Source: Clostridium chromiireducens (GTDB lineage Bacteria > Bacillota > Clostridia > Clostridiales > Clostridiaceae). From it: a stretch of DNA of 64,000 bases. A program made the position numbers and the translations under genes. The stretch spans positions 1-64,000 of the forward strand of contig NZ_MZGT01000023.1 in assembly GCF_002029255.1 (NCBI RefSeq), in the 5' to 3' direction. Below the pieces are notes generated by a model. It was not told the DNA's origin and did no database searches. It saw nothing but the letters and a program-made list of their open reading frames with translations. Shown piece after piece: positions 46,280 through 56,856 of this stretch (the first letter of the stretch is position 1; every line of letters starts with the position of its first letter).

Positions 46280-47341
46280 ATGAAGACATTTAAGAAATTA
46301 ATCTCATTTCTTTTGTTTACAATAGTTACTACCATATTAACAACAAATTTTATAAACAATGTATATGCTACTTCTATTTTAAATAATGATTATAGAAAAA
46401 TAGCTAATATCGCAATATTATTGCGTAGTTTTGATGATCCATTTGAGATACAACTTAAGGAAAATTTAGAAGATATTCAACTGAAAAATAAAGATAAAAT
46501 GACATTTACTTTCTATGATGGAAAAAATAATTCAGCTCTACAAACTGAAACGCTAAGTTCTCTCGTTAATCATAATATTGACTTATTTATAATTATTCCA
46601 GCTAATCCAAGTGAGGACTTAGTAAAAGACATAATTATTGGAATTAAACAAAAAAATATTCCACTAATTCTAATAGGAATATCTCCTCAGATAGTATCAA
46701 GCGTATATAAGGATTACAACAAGGTTGCCTTTTTCTCAGAAAATACAGGTGAAATCAGCAGTATTCAAGGCGAAATACTTATAAACTTATGGAATACCAA
46801 CCGAAGTATTTTGGATAAAAATAATGATAATATTATGCAATATGTTCTATTACAAGGTAAATCTAATAATCCCGTAGCAATCGAAAGAACTAACAATGTT
46901 ATTACCACGATTAATAACTCAGGAATAAAAACAGAGCAGCTTGCTCTGGTAAATGCCGATTGGTCTCAAGATATTGCTAAAACTTCTATTGAAAACTTAT
47001 TTCTTAGATATGGTACTAGAATTGAAGCAATAATTTCAAACAATGATGCTATGGCTATAGGAGCTATTGAGGCATTGCAAAAATATGGATATAACAAAGG
47101 TGATAAAACAAAAAATATAGCAGTTGTTGGAATTGATGGACTTCCTGAAGCAAAAGATTTAATTAATAAAGGGCTTATGACAGGCACTGTTATTCAAGAT
47201 GTAAACTTCTTAGCTAATGCACTTTATACTATAGGAATGAACTTAATTAATAAATTAAGTCCTATAGAAAATACAAACTTTAAACTTCTTGAGGGAGAAA
47301 TTATAACTCCGCAACTCTATCAGGAATATATAAAAAAATAA
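46280..47341 (+). CDS. Galactose-type periplasmic binding protein
   Basis: A 353-residue exported protein of the MglB/RbsB fold. The signal peptide (about 1-31) ends in VYATS with no lipobox cysteine, unusual for a Gram-positive transporter binding protein. Two lobes follow: IANIAILLRSFDDPFEIQL and NADWSQDIAKTSIE with SNNDAMAIGAIEALQKYGY and VVGIDGLPEAKDLI. No ABC ATPase or permease gene lies nearby. A secreted or sensor-associated role is therefore possible. It pairs with the truncated copy at 45341, in the opposite orientation. GGAGGA precedes the ATG. Confidence 0.85.
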   Translation: MKTFKKLISFLLFTIVTTILTTNFINNVYATSILNNDYRKIANIAILLRSFDDPFEIQLKENLEDIQLKNKDKMTFTFYDGKNNSALQTETLSSLVNHNIDLFIIIPANPSEDLVKDIIIGIKQKNIPLILIGISPQIVSSVYKDYNKVAFFSENTGEISSIQGEILINLWNTNRSILDKNNDNIMQYVLLQGKSNNPVAIERTNNVITTINNSGIKTEQLALVNADWSQDIAKTSIENLFLRYGTRIEAIISNNDAMAIGAIEALQKYGYNKGDKTKNIAVVGIDGLPEAKDLINKGLMTGTVIQDVNFLANALYTIGMNLINKLSPIENTNFKLLEGEIITPQLYQEYIKK

Positions 47342-47779
47342 ATCAATTAAGAGGTAGACAATTATTTTGCCTACCGATCTCCATCCCCTAATGTCATTAT
47401 CTTAACGGCTATTTAGGATGGACTTAGAATTATTACTGATAACTATGTCATATTCCTCTCTTCTATTTAATTCTTTAAAGTCATCATGTTTTCCTAATTC
47501 AATCTTCTGGCTTTAAATTTACTTTTAAACATTACTTTTCTAAATAACAGAAATTTATTTCAAAGCAATAATTTTATACAATATATCAAAATCGTTAATG
47601 TTATATTTTCGTTATGAATATAAAATATACTTACAAAGTTGAAAATGGTTTCACAAAAAAGTTTAACTCAATAACGCTTTAAGTAAGCCATTATAAACTA
47701 ATTAATTTAGTTGTGCTTATCTTAAAGTACAACTAACCATAAATATTATGTTTTCAACATATTAAAACGAGGTGATATT
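47342..47779. promoter_or_regulatory. Leader of the hexuronate operon, with a palindrome
   Basis: TTAGTTGT and ACAACTAA arms with a 14-base spacer (47707-47736) form a 30-base imperfect palindrome 44 bases before uxaC, a candidate operator for one of the GntR or AraC regulators at 57-59 kb. The rest of the region shows no gene. Confidence 0.5.
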
Positions 47780-49183
47780 TTGTTTGGAAAAGATTTTATG
47801 CTAAATGGAGAAACATCAAGAATTCTTTATAATGATATTGCAAAAAATGCCCCTATTTACGACTTTCATTGTCATCTATCCTCTAAAGAAATATATGAGG
47901 ATAAAGTATTTAGTAATATTTCTGAGATTTTTCTTGAATTTGACCATTATAAATGGAGAGCCATGAGATATGCTGGTATACCTGAAAAGTATATTACTGG
48001 CGATGCATCAGACAACTTTGATAAATTTAGGATGTGGGCAAGAACCTGTGAGAGGTTAATAGGAAGTCCACTATACCACTGGACTAACCTAGAATTAAAA
48101 AACTTTTTTGGTGTTAATGAAATTTTAAAAGAAAGTAATGCTGAAAAAATATATGATCATTGCAATAAAAAAATACAGTTGGAGGATTTATCTCCAATAA
48201 AGTTCATAAAAAACTCTAATGTAAAACTAATTTGTACAACTGATGATCCTTCTGATAATTTAGAATATCATAAGAAACTCGCAGAAAAGAAAGATTTAGG
48301 ATTTAGGGTACTTCCAACTTTCAGACCAGATAAAGCTCTTAATATTTTAAATGAAGGATTTATAGATTATTTAAATATCTTATCAAATATTTCTTCAATT
48401 AAAGTTACTAGTTCTTATACAACATTAATTGAAGCATTAAAAGAGCGTATAAATTATTTTCATGAAGCAGGTTGCAAACTTTCTGATCACTCTCTTGAGA
48501 GTTTATCTTATTTCTCTACTACAGAAGAAGAAGTGTCAGAGATATTTAAAAGAAGATTATATTTGGATAAGGTATCTCCTGAAGATGCCGAAAAATTTAA
48601 GTGCTATACTCTTAAAATTCTCGCTAAAGAGTATCATGAAAAAGGATGGGTTATGCAGCTTCATATAGGAGCCATGCGAAATAACAATGAAACAATGTTT
48701 AAAAAACTTGGACCAGATTCAGGTTTTGATATTATGAATGATTTTAATGTAGCAACTTCCTTATCAAAACTTCTTAATGAGATCAATGAAAATTCTAGAC
48801 TTCCCAAAACAGCAATTTATACTTTAAATCCAAAAGATAATATTGTTCTTTCTTCACTACCCCACTGCTTTGGAGAGGATGGAATTAAGGGAAAAGTTCA
48901 ATTTGGTGCTGCCTGGTGGTTTATTGACCATAAAGAAGGTATTTATGAACATTTAAAATCTATAGCAAGCCAAGGAATGTTAGCTTACTTTATTGGTATG
49001 CTTACAGACTCAAGAAGCTTTTTATCTTACGCAAGACATGAGTATTTTAGAAGAATATTATGTAACTTTATAGGTACACTCGTTGACAATGGAGAATTTG
49101 AAAACGACTATGAACTTCTTAAAGAAATCACTGAAGGCATCTGCTATAAAAATATTAAAAATTATTTAGAGTTGGAGGATTAA
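47780..49183 (+). CDS. uxaC: Uronate isomerase
   Basis: A 467-residue amidohydrolase-fold enzyme that converts glucuronate to fructuronate and galacturonate to tagaturonate. Typical segments: [17 protein letters not shown] (metal His pair), [41 protein letters not shown] and [21 protein letters not shown]. Translation starts at TTG 47780, seven bases after GAGGTG. It is first of a three-gene operon with uxuA four bases downstream and the SDR dehydrogenase. Confidence 0.96.
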   Translation: MFGKDFMLNGETSRILYNDIAKNAPIYDFHCHLSSKEIYEDKVFSNISEIFLEFDHYKWRAMRYAGIPEKYITGDASDNFDKFRMWARTCERLIGSPLYHWTNLELKNFFGVNEILKESNAEKIYDHCNKKIQLEDLSPIKFIKNSNVKLICTTDDPSDNLEYHKKLAEKKDLGFRVLPTFRPDKALNILNEGFIDYLNILSNISSIKVTSSYTTLIEALKERINYFHEAGCKLSDHSLESLSYFSTTEEEVSEIFKRRLYLDKVSPEDAEKFKCYTLKILAKEYHEKGWVMQLHIGAMRNNNETMFKKLGPDSGFDIMNDFNVATSLSKLLNEINENSRLPKTAIYTLNPKDNIVLSSLPHCFGEDGIKGKVQFGAAWWFIDHKEGIYEHLKSIASQGMLAYFIGMLTDSRSFLSYARHEYFRRILCNFIGTLVDNGEFENDYELLKEITEGICYKNIKNYLELED

Positions 49184-49187
49184 TAAT

Positions 49188-50234
49188 ATGAAATTATCAT
49201 TTAGATGGTATGGAGCTGACGATGCAGTTAAGCTTCAATACATTAGACAAATTCCAAGTATGGACAGTATCGTAACTGCAATTTACGACGTTCCTGTCGG
49301 AGAAGTTTGGAGTAATGAGAGCATACTTAAATTAAAAGCTGAAGTTGAAAGTGTAGGATTAAACTTTGATGTTATTGAAAGTGTTCCTGTACACGAAGAC
49401 ATTAAACTTGGGTTACCTACAAGAGATAAATACATTGAAAATTATAAAGAAAACATAAAACGCCTTGCAAAAGCTGGGGTTAAAGTAATTTGTTATAACT
49501 TCATGCCTGTATTTGATTGGACTAGAACTCAGCTTGATAAAGTTTTAGAGGATGGTTCAACTGCTCTTGTTTATTACAAAGACCAATTAGAAAAAATGGA
49601 TCCTCTTACTGGTGAGTTATCACTTCCAGGTTGGGATTCAAGCTATACAAAAAACCAACTTGCGGATTTATTTGAGCAATACTCAAAAGTAGATGAAGAA
49701 GTTTTATGGAGTAACCTTGAATACTTCTTAAAACAAATTATTCCAGTTGCGGAGCAAAATGATATTAAGATGGCAATTCATCCTGATGATCCACCATATA
49801 ATATTTTTGGACTTTCAAGAATAATTACAAACGAAAAGAATTTAGACAGATTCTTAAAATTAGTAGACAGTAAATACAATGGTCTTACTTTCTGTACAGG
49901 TTCTCTTGGGTCAGCTAGCTTTAATGACATCGTAAAAATGGTAGATAAGTATTCTGCCCAAGGACGTATACATTTCATGCATGTTAGAAATGTTAAACTT
50001 CTTGAAGATGGAAGCTTTGAAGAAAGTGCTCACTACTCACCTTGCGGCTCTTTAGATATCGTTGAAATTATGAAAGCACTTCATAAAAACAACTTTGATG
50101 GATATCTTCGTCCTGATCATGGAAGAATGATTTGGGGTGAAACTGGAAGACCTGGATATGGTTTATACGACCGTGCTTTAGGTGCTATGTACATTACAGG
50201 AATATGGGAAGCTCTAGAAAAAACTAATAAATAA
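49188..50234 (+). CDS. uxuA: Mannonate dehydratase
   Basis: A 348-residue TIM-barrel enzyme that dehydrates D-mannonate to 2-keto-3-deoxygluconate. Family segments: [23 protein letters not shown], the metal site around [16 protein letters not shown] and HFMHVRN, and the late [13 protein letters not shown]. The length is typical. It begins four bases after uxaC and stops 14 bases before the SDR gene, so the three are one transcript. Confidence 0.96.
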   Translation: MKLSFRWYGADDAVKLQYIRQIPSMDSIVTAIYDVPVGEVWSNESILKLKAEVESVGLNFDVIESVPVHEDIKLGLPTRDKYIENYKENIKRLAKAGVKVICYNFMPVFDWTRTQLDKVLEDGSTALVYYKDQLEKMDPLTGELSLPGWDSSYTKNQLADLFEQYSKVDEEVLWSNLEYFLKQIIPVAEQNDIKMAIHPDDPPYNIFGLSRIITNEKNLDRFLKLVDSKYNGLTFCTGSLGSASFNDIVKMVDKYSAQGRIHFMHVRNVKLLEDGSFEESAHYSPCGSLDIVEIMKALHKNNFDGYLRPDHGRMIWGETGRPGYGLYDRALGAMYITGIWEALEKTNK

Positions 50235-50248
50235 AGGAGATAAATAAA

Positions 50249-51106
50249 ATGAAATTACCTTTTAATATAGATTTAAATAATAAAGTTGTAGTAGTAACTG
50301 GTGGTGCTGGAGTACTAGGGAGCTCTTGGGTTGACGCTCTAGCTGAATGTGGTGCAAAAGTAGCTATACTTGATAGAAGTATAGAAAATGCAGAAAGAAA
50401 AGCAGCTGAGGTTGTTGCTAATGGAAAAATTGCTTTAGGTGTTCAAGCTAATGTTCTTGATAAGACAAGCCTTAAGAAAGCTCATGAAATAATTTTAGAA
50501 AAGTTTGGTCCTTGTGACATTTTAATAAACGGTGCTGGTGGTAATAATCCAAAAGGTACAACTACCAAAGAATATTTATATGAAGAAGATTTATATGAAG
50601 AAAATAAAGATCTTGTAACTTTCTTTGATCTTGATGAAGATGGTATTAGATTTGTATTTGATTTAAACTTCCTTGGAACTCTACTTCCATCACAAGAGTT
50701 TTCAAGAGATATGATTGGTAAAAAAGGATGCAGCATTATCAATGTTTCATCAATGAATGCTTTCACTCCACTTACAAAGATACCAGCATACTCAGGTGCA
50801 AAATCTGCAGTATCAAACTTTACTAAGTGGCTCGCAGTTCATATGTCAAAAGTTGGCATAAGAGTTAATGCTATAGCTCCTGGCTTCTTTGTAACAAAAC
50901 AAAATGAGGCACTTCTTAAAAATGCAGATGGAAGCTATACTGAGCGTTCTCATAAAATATTAAATGCTACTCCAATGAGTAGATTTGGTGAAGCTGAAGA
51001 ACTTATAGGTGCACTTTTATTCTTAGTAAATGAAGAAGCTTCAAGTTTTGTAAATGGTATAGTTATACCTATTGATGGTGGTTTCTCAGCTTACTCGGGA
51101 GTTTAA
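50249..51106 (+). CDS. SDR-family D-mannonate oxidoreductase (fructuronate reductase)
   Basis: A 285-residue short-chain dehydrogenase. The NAD(P) site is VVTGGAGVLGSSWVD, the catalytic residues are the Ser in NVSSMNAF and Y/K in YSGAKSAV, and the C-terminus has PIDGGFSAYSG. The position between UxaC/UxuA steps fits reduction of fructuronate to mannonate, replacing the unrelated UxuB of enteric bacteria. AAGGAG precedes the ATG. It is last in the operon. Confidence 0.93.
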   Translation: MKLPFNIDLNNKVVVVTGGAGVLGSSWVDALAECGAKVAILDRSIENAERKAAEVVANGKIALGVQANVLDKTSLKKAHEIILEKFGPCDILINGAGGNNPKGTTTKEYLYEEDLYEENKDLVTFFDLDEDGIRFVFDLNFLGTLLPSQEFSRDMIGKKGCSIINVSSMNAFTPLTKIPAYSGAKSAVSNFTKWLAVHMSKVGIRVNAIAPGFFVTKQNEALLKNADGSYTERSHKILNATPMSRFGEAEELIGALLFLVNEEASSFVNGIVIPIDGGFSAYSGV

Positions 51107-51258
51107 TAAAAAAATGAAATGATTGTAAAAAGTAGCAGACTAATATTACTAATATATTAAATGTCATACCTCCGTAAATGAAAAAATTCATTAGATAATA
51201 TTTTAGTTCTGTTACCTTTCACATATACAAATCTTACTCTAATATTCACAAGATCATG

Positions 51259-51297
51259 AAAAAGACTCCTTTGTTTTATATTCCAAAGGGGTCTTTT
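51259..51297. terminator. Terminator of the hexuronate operon
   Basis: Arms AAAAGACTCCTTTG and CAAAGGGGTCTTTT form a 14-base-pair stem with T-rich flanks on both strands. It serves the operon and probably the convergent PHP gene. The rest of 51107-51417 shows nothing. Confidence 0.85.
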
Positions 51298-51417
51298 GTT
51301 AATTTCTCATGATCTTTATACCTAATTAATTATACTTAAATATACCAACTTAAGTGTATATTGGTGTATCTCTTCAAATGCATTCTCTTCCAATTCTTAA
51401 ACATTAAATTGATAATT

Positions 51418-52140
51418 TTATATGTTTTTTCCTCTTTCTCTAAGAAAGTTCAATATTTTATCCTTACTTGTATTCATAATAAGGGCTTCAGGCATATTTA
51501 TCTCTTTGAGTAACTTCTCGGCTTCATTAAAGCCCCCAATTGCAAAACATGAATGAGCATCACTGCCTACTACAATTTTTACACCATATTCTTTGCAAAG
51601 TAATGCAATCTTTTTGCAAATTACATCACTTCCTTTTCTCTTAACAGAGAATGATTTATTATTTATTTCTATAAGTATATTTTTTTCTTTTGCTTTTTTT
51701 ACTATTTCTTCTTCATATATAGGGAACTTTGGATTTCCTATATGACCTAAAATATGTAGGTTAGGATTATCCATTGTATTTAAAAACATTGTGGTATAAA
51801 CTTCCCGACTCTTCCCAGTTTCTACAACTGGATCATGGAGACTTGCTATAATAATATCAAGCTTTTCTTGCTTATCTATTGATAAATCAATATTTCCATC
51901 ACTATCAAGAATATTTGCTTCACACCCATAGAGCATCGTAACGCCATATAACTCCCTTGGCATAGCATCAAAAGTATTAAAATACCATTCATGAGGTCCA
52001 CCAGGCATTTTAGGTCCATGATCAGTTATTCCTAACAGCTCTAATCCTATTTCACTAGCATATTTTGCATTTTCCATTGTAGTACAATGAGCATGCCCAC
52101 TATTTATAGTGTGTGTATGTAAATCAAAAACTAAATTCAT
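51418..52140 (-). CDS. PHP-domain phosphoesterase (YcdX-like)
   Basis: A 240-residue metal-dependent hydrolase of the PHP family. Metal-site motifs: DLHTHT, GITDHGPKMPGG, CEANILD, ASLHDP, GHIGNPKFP and GSDAHSCFAIG. It matches the YcdX-type phosphatases rather than histidinol phosphatase. The true substrate is unknown. It is followed by the uronate operon terminator and preceded by YhcH in the same orientation, with a long hairpin between. Confidence 0.9.
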   Translation of the reverse strand: MNLVFDLHTHTINSGHAHCTTMENAKYASEIGLELLGITDHGPKMPGGPHEWYFNTFDAMPRELYGVTMLYGCEANILDSDGNIDLSIDKQEKLDIIIASLHDPVVETGKSREVYTTMFLNTMDNPNLHILGHIGNPKFPIYEEEIVKKAKEKNILIEINNKSFSVKRKGSDVICKKIALLCKEYGVKIVVGSDAHSCFAIGGFNEAEKLLKEINMPEALIMNTSKDKILNFLRERGKNI

Positions 52141-52206
52141 AAAGCCTCTCCTTTAACATTGTTTACTCTGATTATAAAAACTCCAATTTCTGTTTGGCTA
52201 AAACTT

Positions 52207-52256
52207 AGTAAAAGTTATAAACTTTATACTCTGTAGTATAGTTTATAACTTTTACT
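52207..52256 (-). terminator. Long hairpin between YhcH and PHP genes
   Basis: Arms AGTAAAAGTTATAAACT and its exact complement (17 base pairs), with an inner ATACT/AGTAT extension, leave a four-base loop. It probably ends the yhcH transcript. It could also be an operator for the PHP gene. Confidence 0.6.
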
Positions 52257-52343
52257 AAAATATATCTTCAACTATTTTGATTTTTTTATAGAAATGTTGC
52301 TCTTACGTTTTATTAATGCATTCTTATTAGATTATTCATTATC

Positions 52344-52796
52344 TTAATCGGCAAGAACTTTAACTACCACTTTTTTCACTTTTTTAGACTTTTCTACATT
52401 TATGGATGGCATATGACCATCTTCTGGAGTAAATATAATAAACATTCCCTCTTGAACAGTAACAAAGTCTCCATTTGCTGTACCAAATAAAATATCTTTT
52501 TTCGAATCATAATCAATAGTAACTTTTATGTTATCTACATTGGTATATCCCATTTTTTCTGAACCCTTAATCATATATTGAACATCTATGTATCTCTTAT
52601 GCGCTTCCCATAACACACCTTCCATTGATTTAGTTTCATATTCCGAAACCATAGCATAAACGTCGTTATTTTCAATTTGATAGTTTCCTGCTTCTAATTC
52701 TGTTAAATTAATATTACTTAAGTATTCAAGAGCTCTTTGTATCTTTACTCCAAGCCCATAATAGCATTTTCCATTTTCTAACTTATCAATAACCAT
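52344..52796 (-). CDS. YhcH/YjgK/YiaL family protein
   Basis: A 150-residue cupin-like protein of the family that includes EbgC and YhcH. Typical segments: YDVQYMIKG-like IDVQYMIKGSEKMGYTN, MFIIFTPEDGHMPSINVEKS and KVVVKVLAD at the end. Members occur in sugar-acid and sialic-acid loci and are thought to act as anomer mutarotases or processing enzymes. The location among uronate genes fits. A decayed copy of its middle lies at 59048-59168. Confidence 0.9.
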   Translation of the reverse strand: MVIDKLENGKCYYGLGVKIQRALEYLSNINLTELEAGNYQIENNDVYAMVSEYETKSMEGVLWEAHKRYIDVQYMIKGSEKMGYTNVDNIKVTIDYDSKKDILFGTANGDFVTVQEGMFIIFTPEDGHMPSINVEKSKKVKKVVVKVLAD

Positions 52797-52815
52797 AGAA
52801 TTTCACCTCTAAATT

Positions 52816-53010
52816 TTATAAATTTTGTTTTATAGTATTCATTATTTCACTGTATTCTTCATCATTCAAATATACTTTTCCAGGATTCATTTCAAATGTG
52901 CTTCCCCAGTTAAGACCATTTTCATACTTAGGTACTATATGAAAATGAAGATGAGGCAATTTATCAGAATATGCTTCATAATTCATAATATCTTCTCTAA
53001 ACTTACATTA
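52816..53010 (-). pseudogene. HIT-family protein remnant
   Basis: The minus-strand frame reads MNYEAYSDKLPHLHFHIVPK, YENGLNWGSTFEMNPGKVYL and a stop, the C-terminal half of a HIT hydrolase including the His triad HLHFHIV. The N-terminal half and start are missing. The frame merges with the end of the GltA-like gene without its own signals. It is a fragment of about 60 codons. Confidence 0.75.
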
Positions 53011-54265
53011 TAATTTTTTTAATATCTCTTTTACAAATATATTCATCAATAGCATCAGCAACTATTTTTGATACTCTAACTGCCTCTACAACTGTTTTAG
53101 CTCCAGTTACAACATCGCCAGAAGCAAACACACCTTCCCTCGTGGTTCTTCCGCACTCGTCAGTAATTACTAAACCGCCACGATTCACTTCTATGCCTTT
53201 TGAACTTGAAACTATGTTTGTTCTAGGCTTCTGTCCTATTGCTAAAATCACAGAATGACATTCAAAAATTGACTCTGTTCCTTCTATTTCCTGTATCACT
53301 TCTTTTTCCTCATCGTCTATGCCGGCTACTTCAGTCTTAATATATTTCACACCATTATCAACAACCTCTAATGGTGATTGATAAAAATTAAATCTAACAC
53401 CTTCAAGCTTTGCGTACTCAATTTCGACTTCATCGGCTTGCATACTGCCGGCGCCTTTTCTATACATTATATAGACTTCCTTTGAACCACTTCTTAAGGC
53501 AGTCCTTGCAACATCCATTGCTACATTCCCTGCCCCTATTACACATACTCTTTTTCCCAAATCGTATACTTCTGGACTCTTTAAATAATCAATTGCATAA
53601 TGAACATTCCCTAAAGTTTCTCCCTTTATTCCTAATCCCTTGGGATTCCAAACTCCAGTGCCAATAAATATAGCTTTATAACCGTCTCTAAATAAATCAT
53701 CCACTTTTATAGCTGTACCAATTAAAGTATTAGGTCTTATTTTAACTCCCATGCTGATTAATTTGTCTCTAAGTTTATCTAAAATAGTTTTGGGTAATCT
53801 GAATTCTGGAATTCCATATCTTAAAACTCCTCCTATTTTATCATGCGCTTCAAAAATAGTAATATCATAACCTTTAGAAGCTAGAATAATAGCAATAGTA
53901 ATTCCTGCAGGTCCTGATCCAACAATTGCAACTTTATTATTATTATTATTATTTTTCACCTCTGAAGAAATAAAGTTTAAATAGTAATCTGATATATAAT
54001 GTTCTACCATACTTACTTTAATCGAGTTTCCCTTCTTTCCCAATACACAACTACCTTCACACTGATTTGAATGTGGACATACTAGCGAGCACACTACTGA
54101 AAGTGGATTGTTATTAAAAAGCATTTCTCCAGCTTTTATAATACTTCCTTCTAAAAATAACTTCACAACCTCATTAAAAGATGTATTAACAGGACATCCG
54201 ACTTTGCATAATGGTTTTTTACATTTCAAGCACCTTTTAGCTTCTTCAATAATAATATCTGCCAT
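53003..54265 (-). CDS. NAD(P)H-dependent FAD oxidoreductase, GltA/NfnB-like
   Basis: A 420-residue protein like the small subunit of glutamate synthase. The N-terminal Fe-S part has CLKCKKPLCKVGCP and CSLVCPHSNQCEGSC, followed by the FAD site VGSGPAGITIAI, an NADP site GAGNVAMDVARTALR and the C-terminal FASGDVVTGAKTVVEAV. It is a little shorter than typical GltD/NfnB. No large glutamate synthase subunit is adjacent, so it may be a stand-alone NADPH:ferredoxin-type enzyme or partner another oxidoreductase. GGGGGAG precedes the ATG. Confidence 0.88.
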   Translation of the reverse strand: MADIIIEEAKRCLKCKKPLCKVGCPVNTSFNEVVKLFLEGSIIKAGEMLFNNNPLSVVCSLVCPHSNQCEGSCVLGKKGNSIKVSMVEHYISDYYLNFISSEVKNNNNNNKVAIVGSGPAGITIAIILASKGYDITIFEAHDKIGGVLRYGIPEFRLPKTILDKLRDKLISMGVKIRPNTLIGTAIKVDDLFRDGYKAIFIGTGVWNPKGLGIKGETLGNVHYAIDYLKSPEVYDLGKRVCVIGAGNVAMDVARTALRSGSKEVYIMYRKGAGSMQADEVEIEYAKLEGVRFNFYQSPLEVVDNGVKYIKTEVAGIDDEEKEVIQEIEGTESIFECHSVILAIGQKPRTNIVSSSKGIEVNRGGLVITDECGRTTREGVFASGDVVTGAKTVVEAVRVSKIVADAIDEYICKRDIKKIIM

Positions 54266-54473
54266 AATCTAACTCCCCCGATTACATATAAATATACAAT
54301 TTCAACATTAAATTTGTTTATAATAGTTCTCACTAATCATTTAAAGAAATATATACACTTTACTTTTTATTATCCATATAATATAAATTCAAAAAAATGT
54401 TATTATTACTGCATAGCTTTCAAACATTGTTCATATTTCTGCTTATTTAAATTTGATTTAGATAATAGAAAAA

Positions 54474-54490
54474 CATCCTTAATAAGGATG
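54474..54490 (-). terminator. Terminator of the GH2 gene
   Basis: Stem CATCCTTA/TAAGGATG is followed on the minus strand by TTTTTC, 25 bases beyond the stop. Confidence 0.7.
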
Positions 54491-54515
54491 ATCTTCTATT
54501 TGCTTTGAATTTTTC

Positions 54516-56828
54516 TTAATTTATCGTAATATTGTTTTTAGGTATTTCATTTAATTCCCTATTAATAACAGGCAAAATCTCTTTTGGTATATTAAGTTGT
54601 GAGATTTTAGACATCCTATCTATAGACGTTACTCCCATCATTTCCTGCATTCTTGGGCTATCTGCCATATGACTAAAATACTTTAAAAATATTGCCTTTG
54701 CTGCTTCATTTTCATACAATTCTTTTATTGTATCAAAAGTTGAGTAATATCCTTCTTTAAGGTTAACTTCTTGAACATTAGTTAAATCAAATTTTTCAAA
54801 CCAATTCGTTACAAGACCTTTATCTTCAACTTTAACATATACATAGCTTTTATCCACTTCAGAAACATGATTAATTATCATGTGATCTTCATAAATAATT
54901 TCTGCTTTGTCATAACCTTCAGCTCTTATGATATTTTCTCCTAAAGCTAATTTAACATCCTTTAATGTCTTAATTGCTTCATTTGAATTTATTTCCCCTA
55001 TAAATTCTTCATTGACAAAAAGTTTTATAGTATCTAAATTTGATATTACAGTTATGTCATTTAAAGCTTCATGCCTATTAACAAATCTCTTTCCTGCTAA
55101 ATGAACAAAAGGAACATTTGACCAATTAGCCTTATATAAATAAAAAGCATCTTTTTTAATCTTTCTATCTATAGTAACAAAACCTTTTTGATTTTTACCC
55201 TTTTCTCCGCCTTCATTTCTATTAGAACTTCCAAAATCGAACATATTCCAAACATATCCACCTAAAACGAAAGGTTTTTCATTAATTGTCTTAAGTGCAT
55301 TATCATGAAATAACATTTGATATTCTTCTGTATAATCCTTAACTGTTGGATTATAAGAATGGAACTTAGGATTAGTATCTACTCCATATTCCGAAACTAA
55401 AACTGGAATATTTGGTCTTGCCTCATGGAATTTTTCAAGTCTTTCTCCTAAATCCTCCATTTTTCCATAATACCAACCATAATATAAATTATAGCCAAGT
55501 ACATCAGTTATCTCATTTAATGGACTTTCATCTTCAACTGAATAAATATTAGCTGAAGCAGTAACTCTGCTTGAATCTAATTCCTTAGCTATAGCTTCAA
55601 GTTCTCTAACCTTTTCATAAATTTTTTCATTTTCAACTGCTATTGTAATTTCATTTTGTACTCCCCAGCAGTATATTGAACTATGATTATATGCTTGTTT
55701 AATAAGTTTATCTAACTGTTCTTTAGCATTTTTGTTTTCTTCATCTGTAGTTGTAGGTACACTTATAAACGGAATTTCTGCCCACACAAGCATACCCTCG
55801 CGGTCGCAAAGTGTATAAAAATAATCATCATGTTGATAATGGGAAAGCCTAATGCTGTTAGCTCCTATTTCTTTAATTAGAGACATATCTAAATCCATAT
55901 GTTCTTTTGTTATAGCATTTCCAACCCCACCAAAATCTTGATGACGGCTAACTCCATTTAATTTTACAGGCTTACCATTTAGAACTACTCCTTTATCTGG
56001 TGTAACTTCAATTTTTCTAAATCCTATTTCTATATCTCGTACATCATAAACTTCTTTATCACAGATTAGTTCAGCTTTTAAGGTATAAAGATAAGGATTT
56101 TCTACTCCTTGCCAGCAAATTATATCTGAAATTTGTTCTGATAGTTCAAAGTCAGAATCCTTTTCTACTTCAATATCAATAGTTTTATTTAATACTATTT
56201 TTTGTTCCTTATCACAGAGATTAAACTTTATTTGTACATTTTCTAATTTAGCCAATTCATTTACAACTCTACCACTTACTTTAAATTCAAAGGTATTTTC
56301 ATTAATACTGTTTTGTGTTAAATATATTCCATCCCTGCTACCATCCAACAAGTCAAAATGTACTGCTTCAGTTATTATAAGTTTCACATCACGATATAAA
56401 CCACCATAAAACGTAAAGTCAGCCATTAATGGATATACATCTTCATGTCTGCTATTATCCACCATTATAGCTATAAGATTATCTCCACACTTTATAAAGG
56501 AATTTAACGCAACTCTATACATTGAAAATCCGCATTTGCTGCCTCCTGCTAGTTGTCCATTTATATATACTTCTGAAACATTACCAGCTGCTCCTATTTC
56601 TAAAAATAGGTTTTTCTTAATCTCGTCCTCGCTAATATTAATTTTTCTTTGATACCAGCATTGACCTCTGTAAAAACCGCCTTCTCCAGACTGTCCATCT
56701 TCTGCATTCCAGCAATGAGGCAATATTATGTCATCAAACTCCGCAATTTCTTCATTAGAATTTTTTACATCATTTATTTTTGTAAATTTCCACTTTTCAT
56801 TTAAATCAATTATTTTCATACTATTCAC
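54516..56828 (-). CDS. Glycoside hydrolase family 2 enzyme (beta-glucuronidase or beta-galactosidase)
   Basis: A 770-residue intracellular GH2 enzyme with no signal peptide. Order: N-terminal jelly roll (FYRGQCWYQRKI), immunoglobulin-like domain, TIM barrel and a C-terminal extension of about 150 residues. The acid/base Glu is in WGVQNEITIA (about 393) and the nucleophile in LVSEYGVDTNP (about 480). GKNQKGFVTIDRKIKKDAFYL contains an N-x-K motif, seen in beta-glucuronidases but also in many clostridial beta-galactosidases. Location in a hexuronate region favours glucuronides. A GPH transporter remnant lies immediately upstream, and AraC and GntR genes follow. Confidence 0.88.
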   Translation of the reverse strand: MNSMKIIDLNEKWKFTKINDVKNSNEEIAEFDDIILPHCWNAEDGQSGEGGFYRGQCWYQRKINISEDEIKKNLFLEIGAAGNVSEVYINGQLAGGSKCGFSMYRVALNSFIKCGDNLIAIMVDNSRHEDVYPLMADFTFYGGLYRDVKLIITEAVHFDLLDGSRDGIYLTQNSINENTFEFKVSGRVVNELAKLENVQIKFNLCDKEQKIVLNKTIDIEVEKDSDFELSEQISDIICWQGVENPYLYTLKAELICDKEVYDVRDIEIGFRKIEVTPDKGVVLNGKPVKLNGVSRHQDFGGVGNAITKEHMDLDMSLIKEIGANSIRLSHYQHDDYFYTLCDREGMLVWAEIPFISVPTTTDEENKNAKEQLDKLIKQAYNHSSIYCWGVQNEITIAVENEKIYEKVRELEAIAKELDSSRVTASANIYSVEDESPLNEITDVLGYNLYYGWYYGKMEDLGERLEKFHEARPNIPVLVSEYGVDTNPKFHSYNPTVKDYTEEYQMLFHDNALKTINEKPFVLGGYVWNMFDFGSSNRNEGGEKGKNQKGFVTIDRKIKKDAFYLYKANWSNVPFVHLAGKRFVNRHEALNDITVISNLDTIKLFVNEEFIGEINSNEAIKTLKDVKLALGENIIRAEGYDKAEIIYEDHMIINHVSEVDKSYVYVKVEDKGLVTNWFEKFDLTNVQEVNLKEGYYSTFDTIKELYENEAAKAIFLKYFSHMADSPRMQEMMGVTSIDRMSKISQLNIPKEILPVINRELNEIPKNNITIN

Positions 56829-56856
56829 CTATTCTAATATAATATTTTATTAATTT

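Noticed and set aside
54516..56828. Firm naming of the GH2 enzyme as beta-glucuronidase from its N-x-K motif
   Set aside because: The same motif occurs in many clostridial beta-galactosidases, so only context favours glucuronides.
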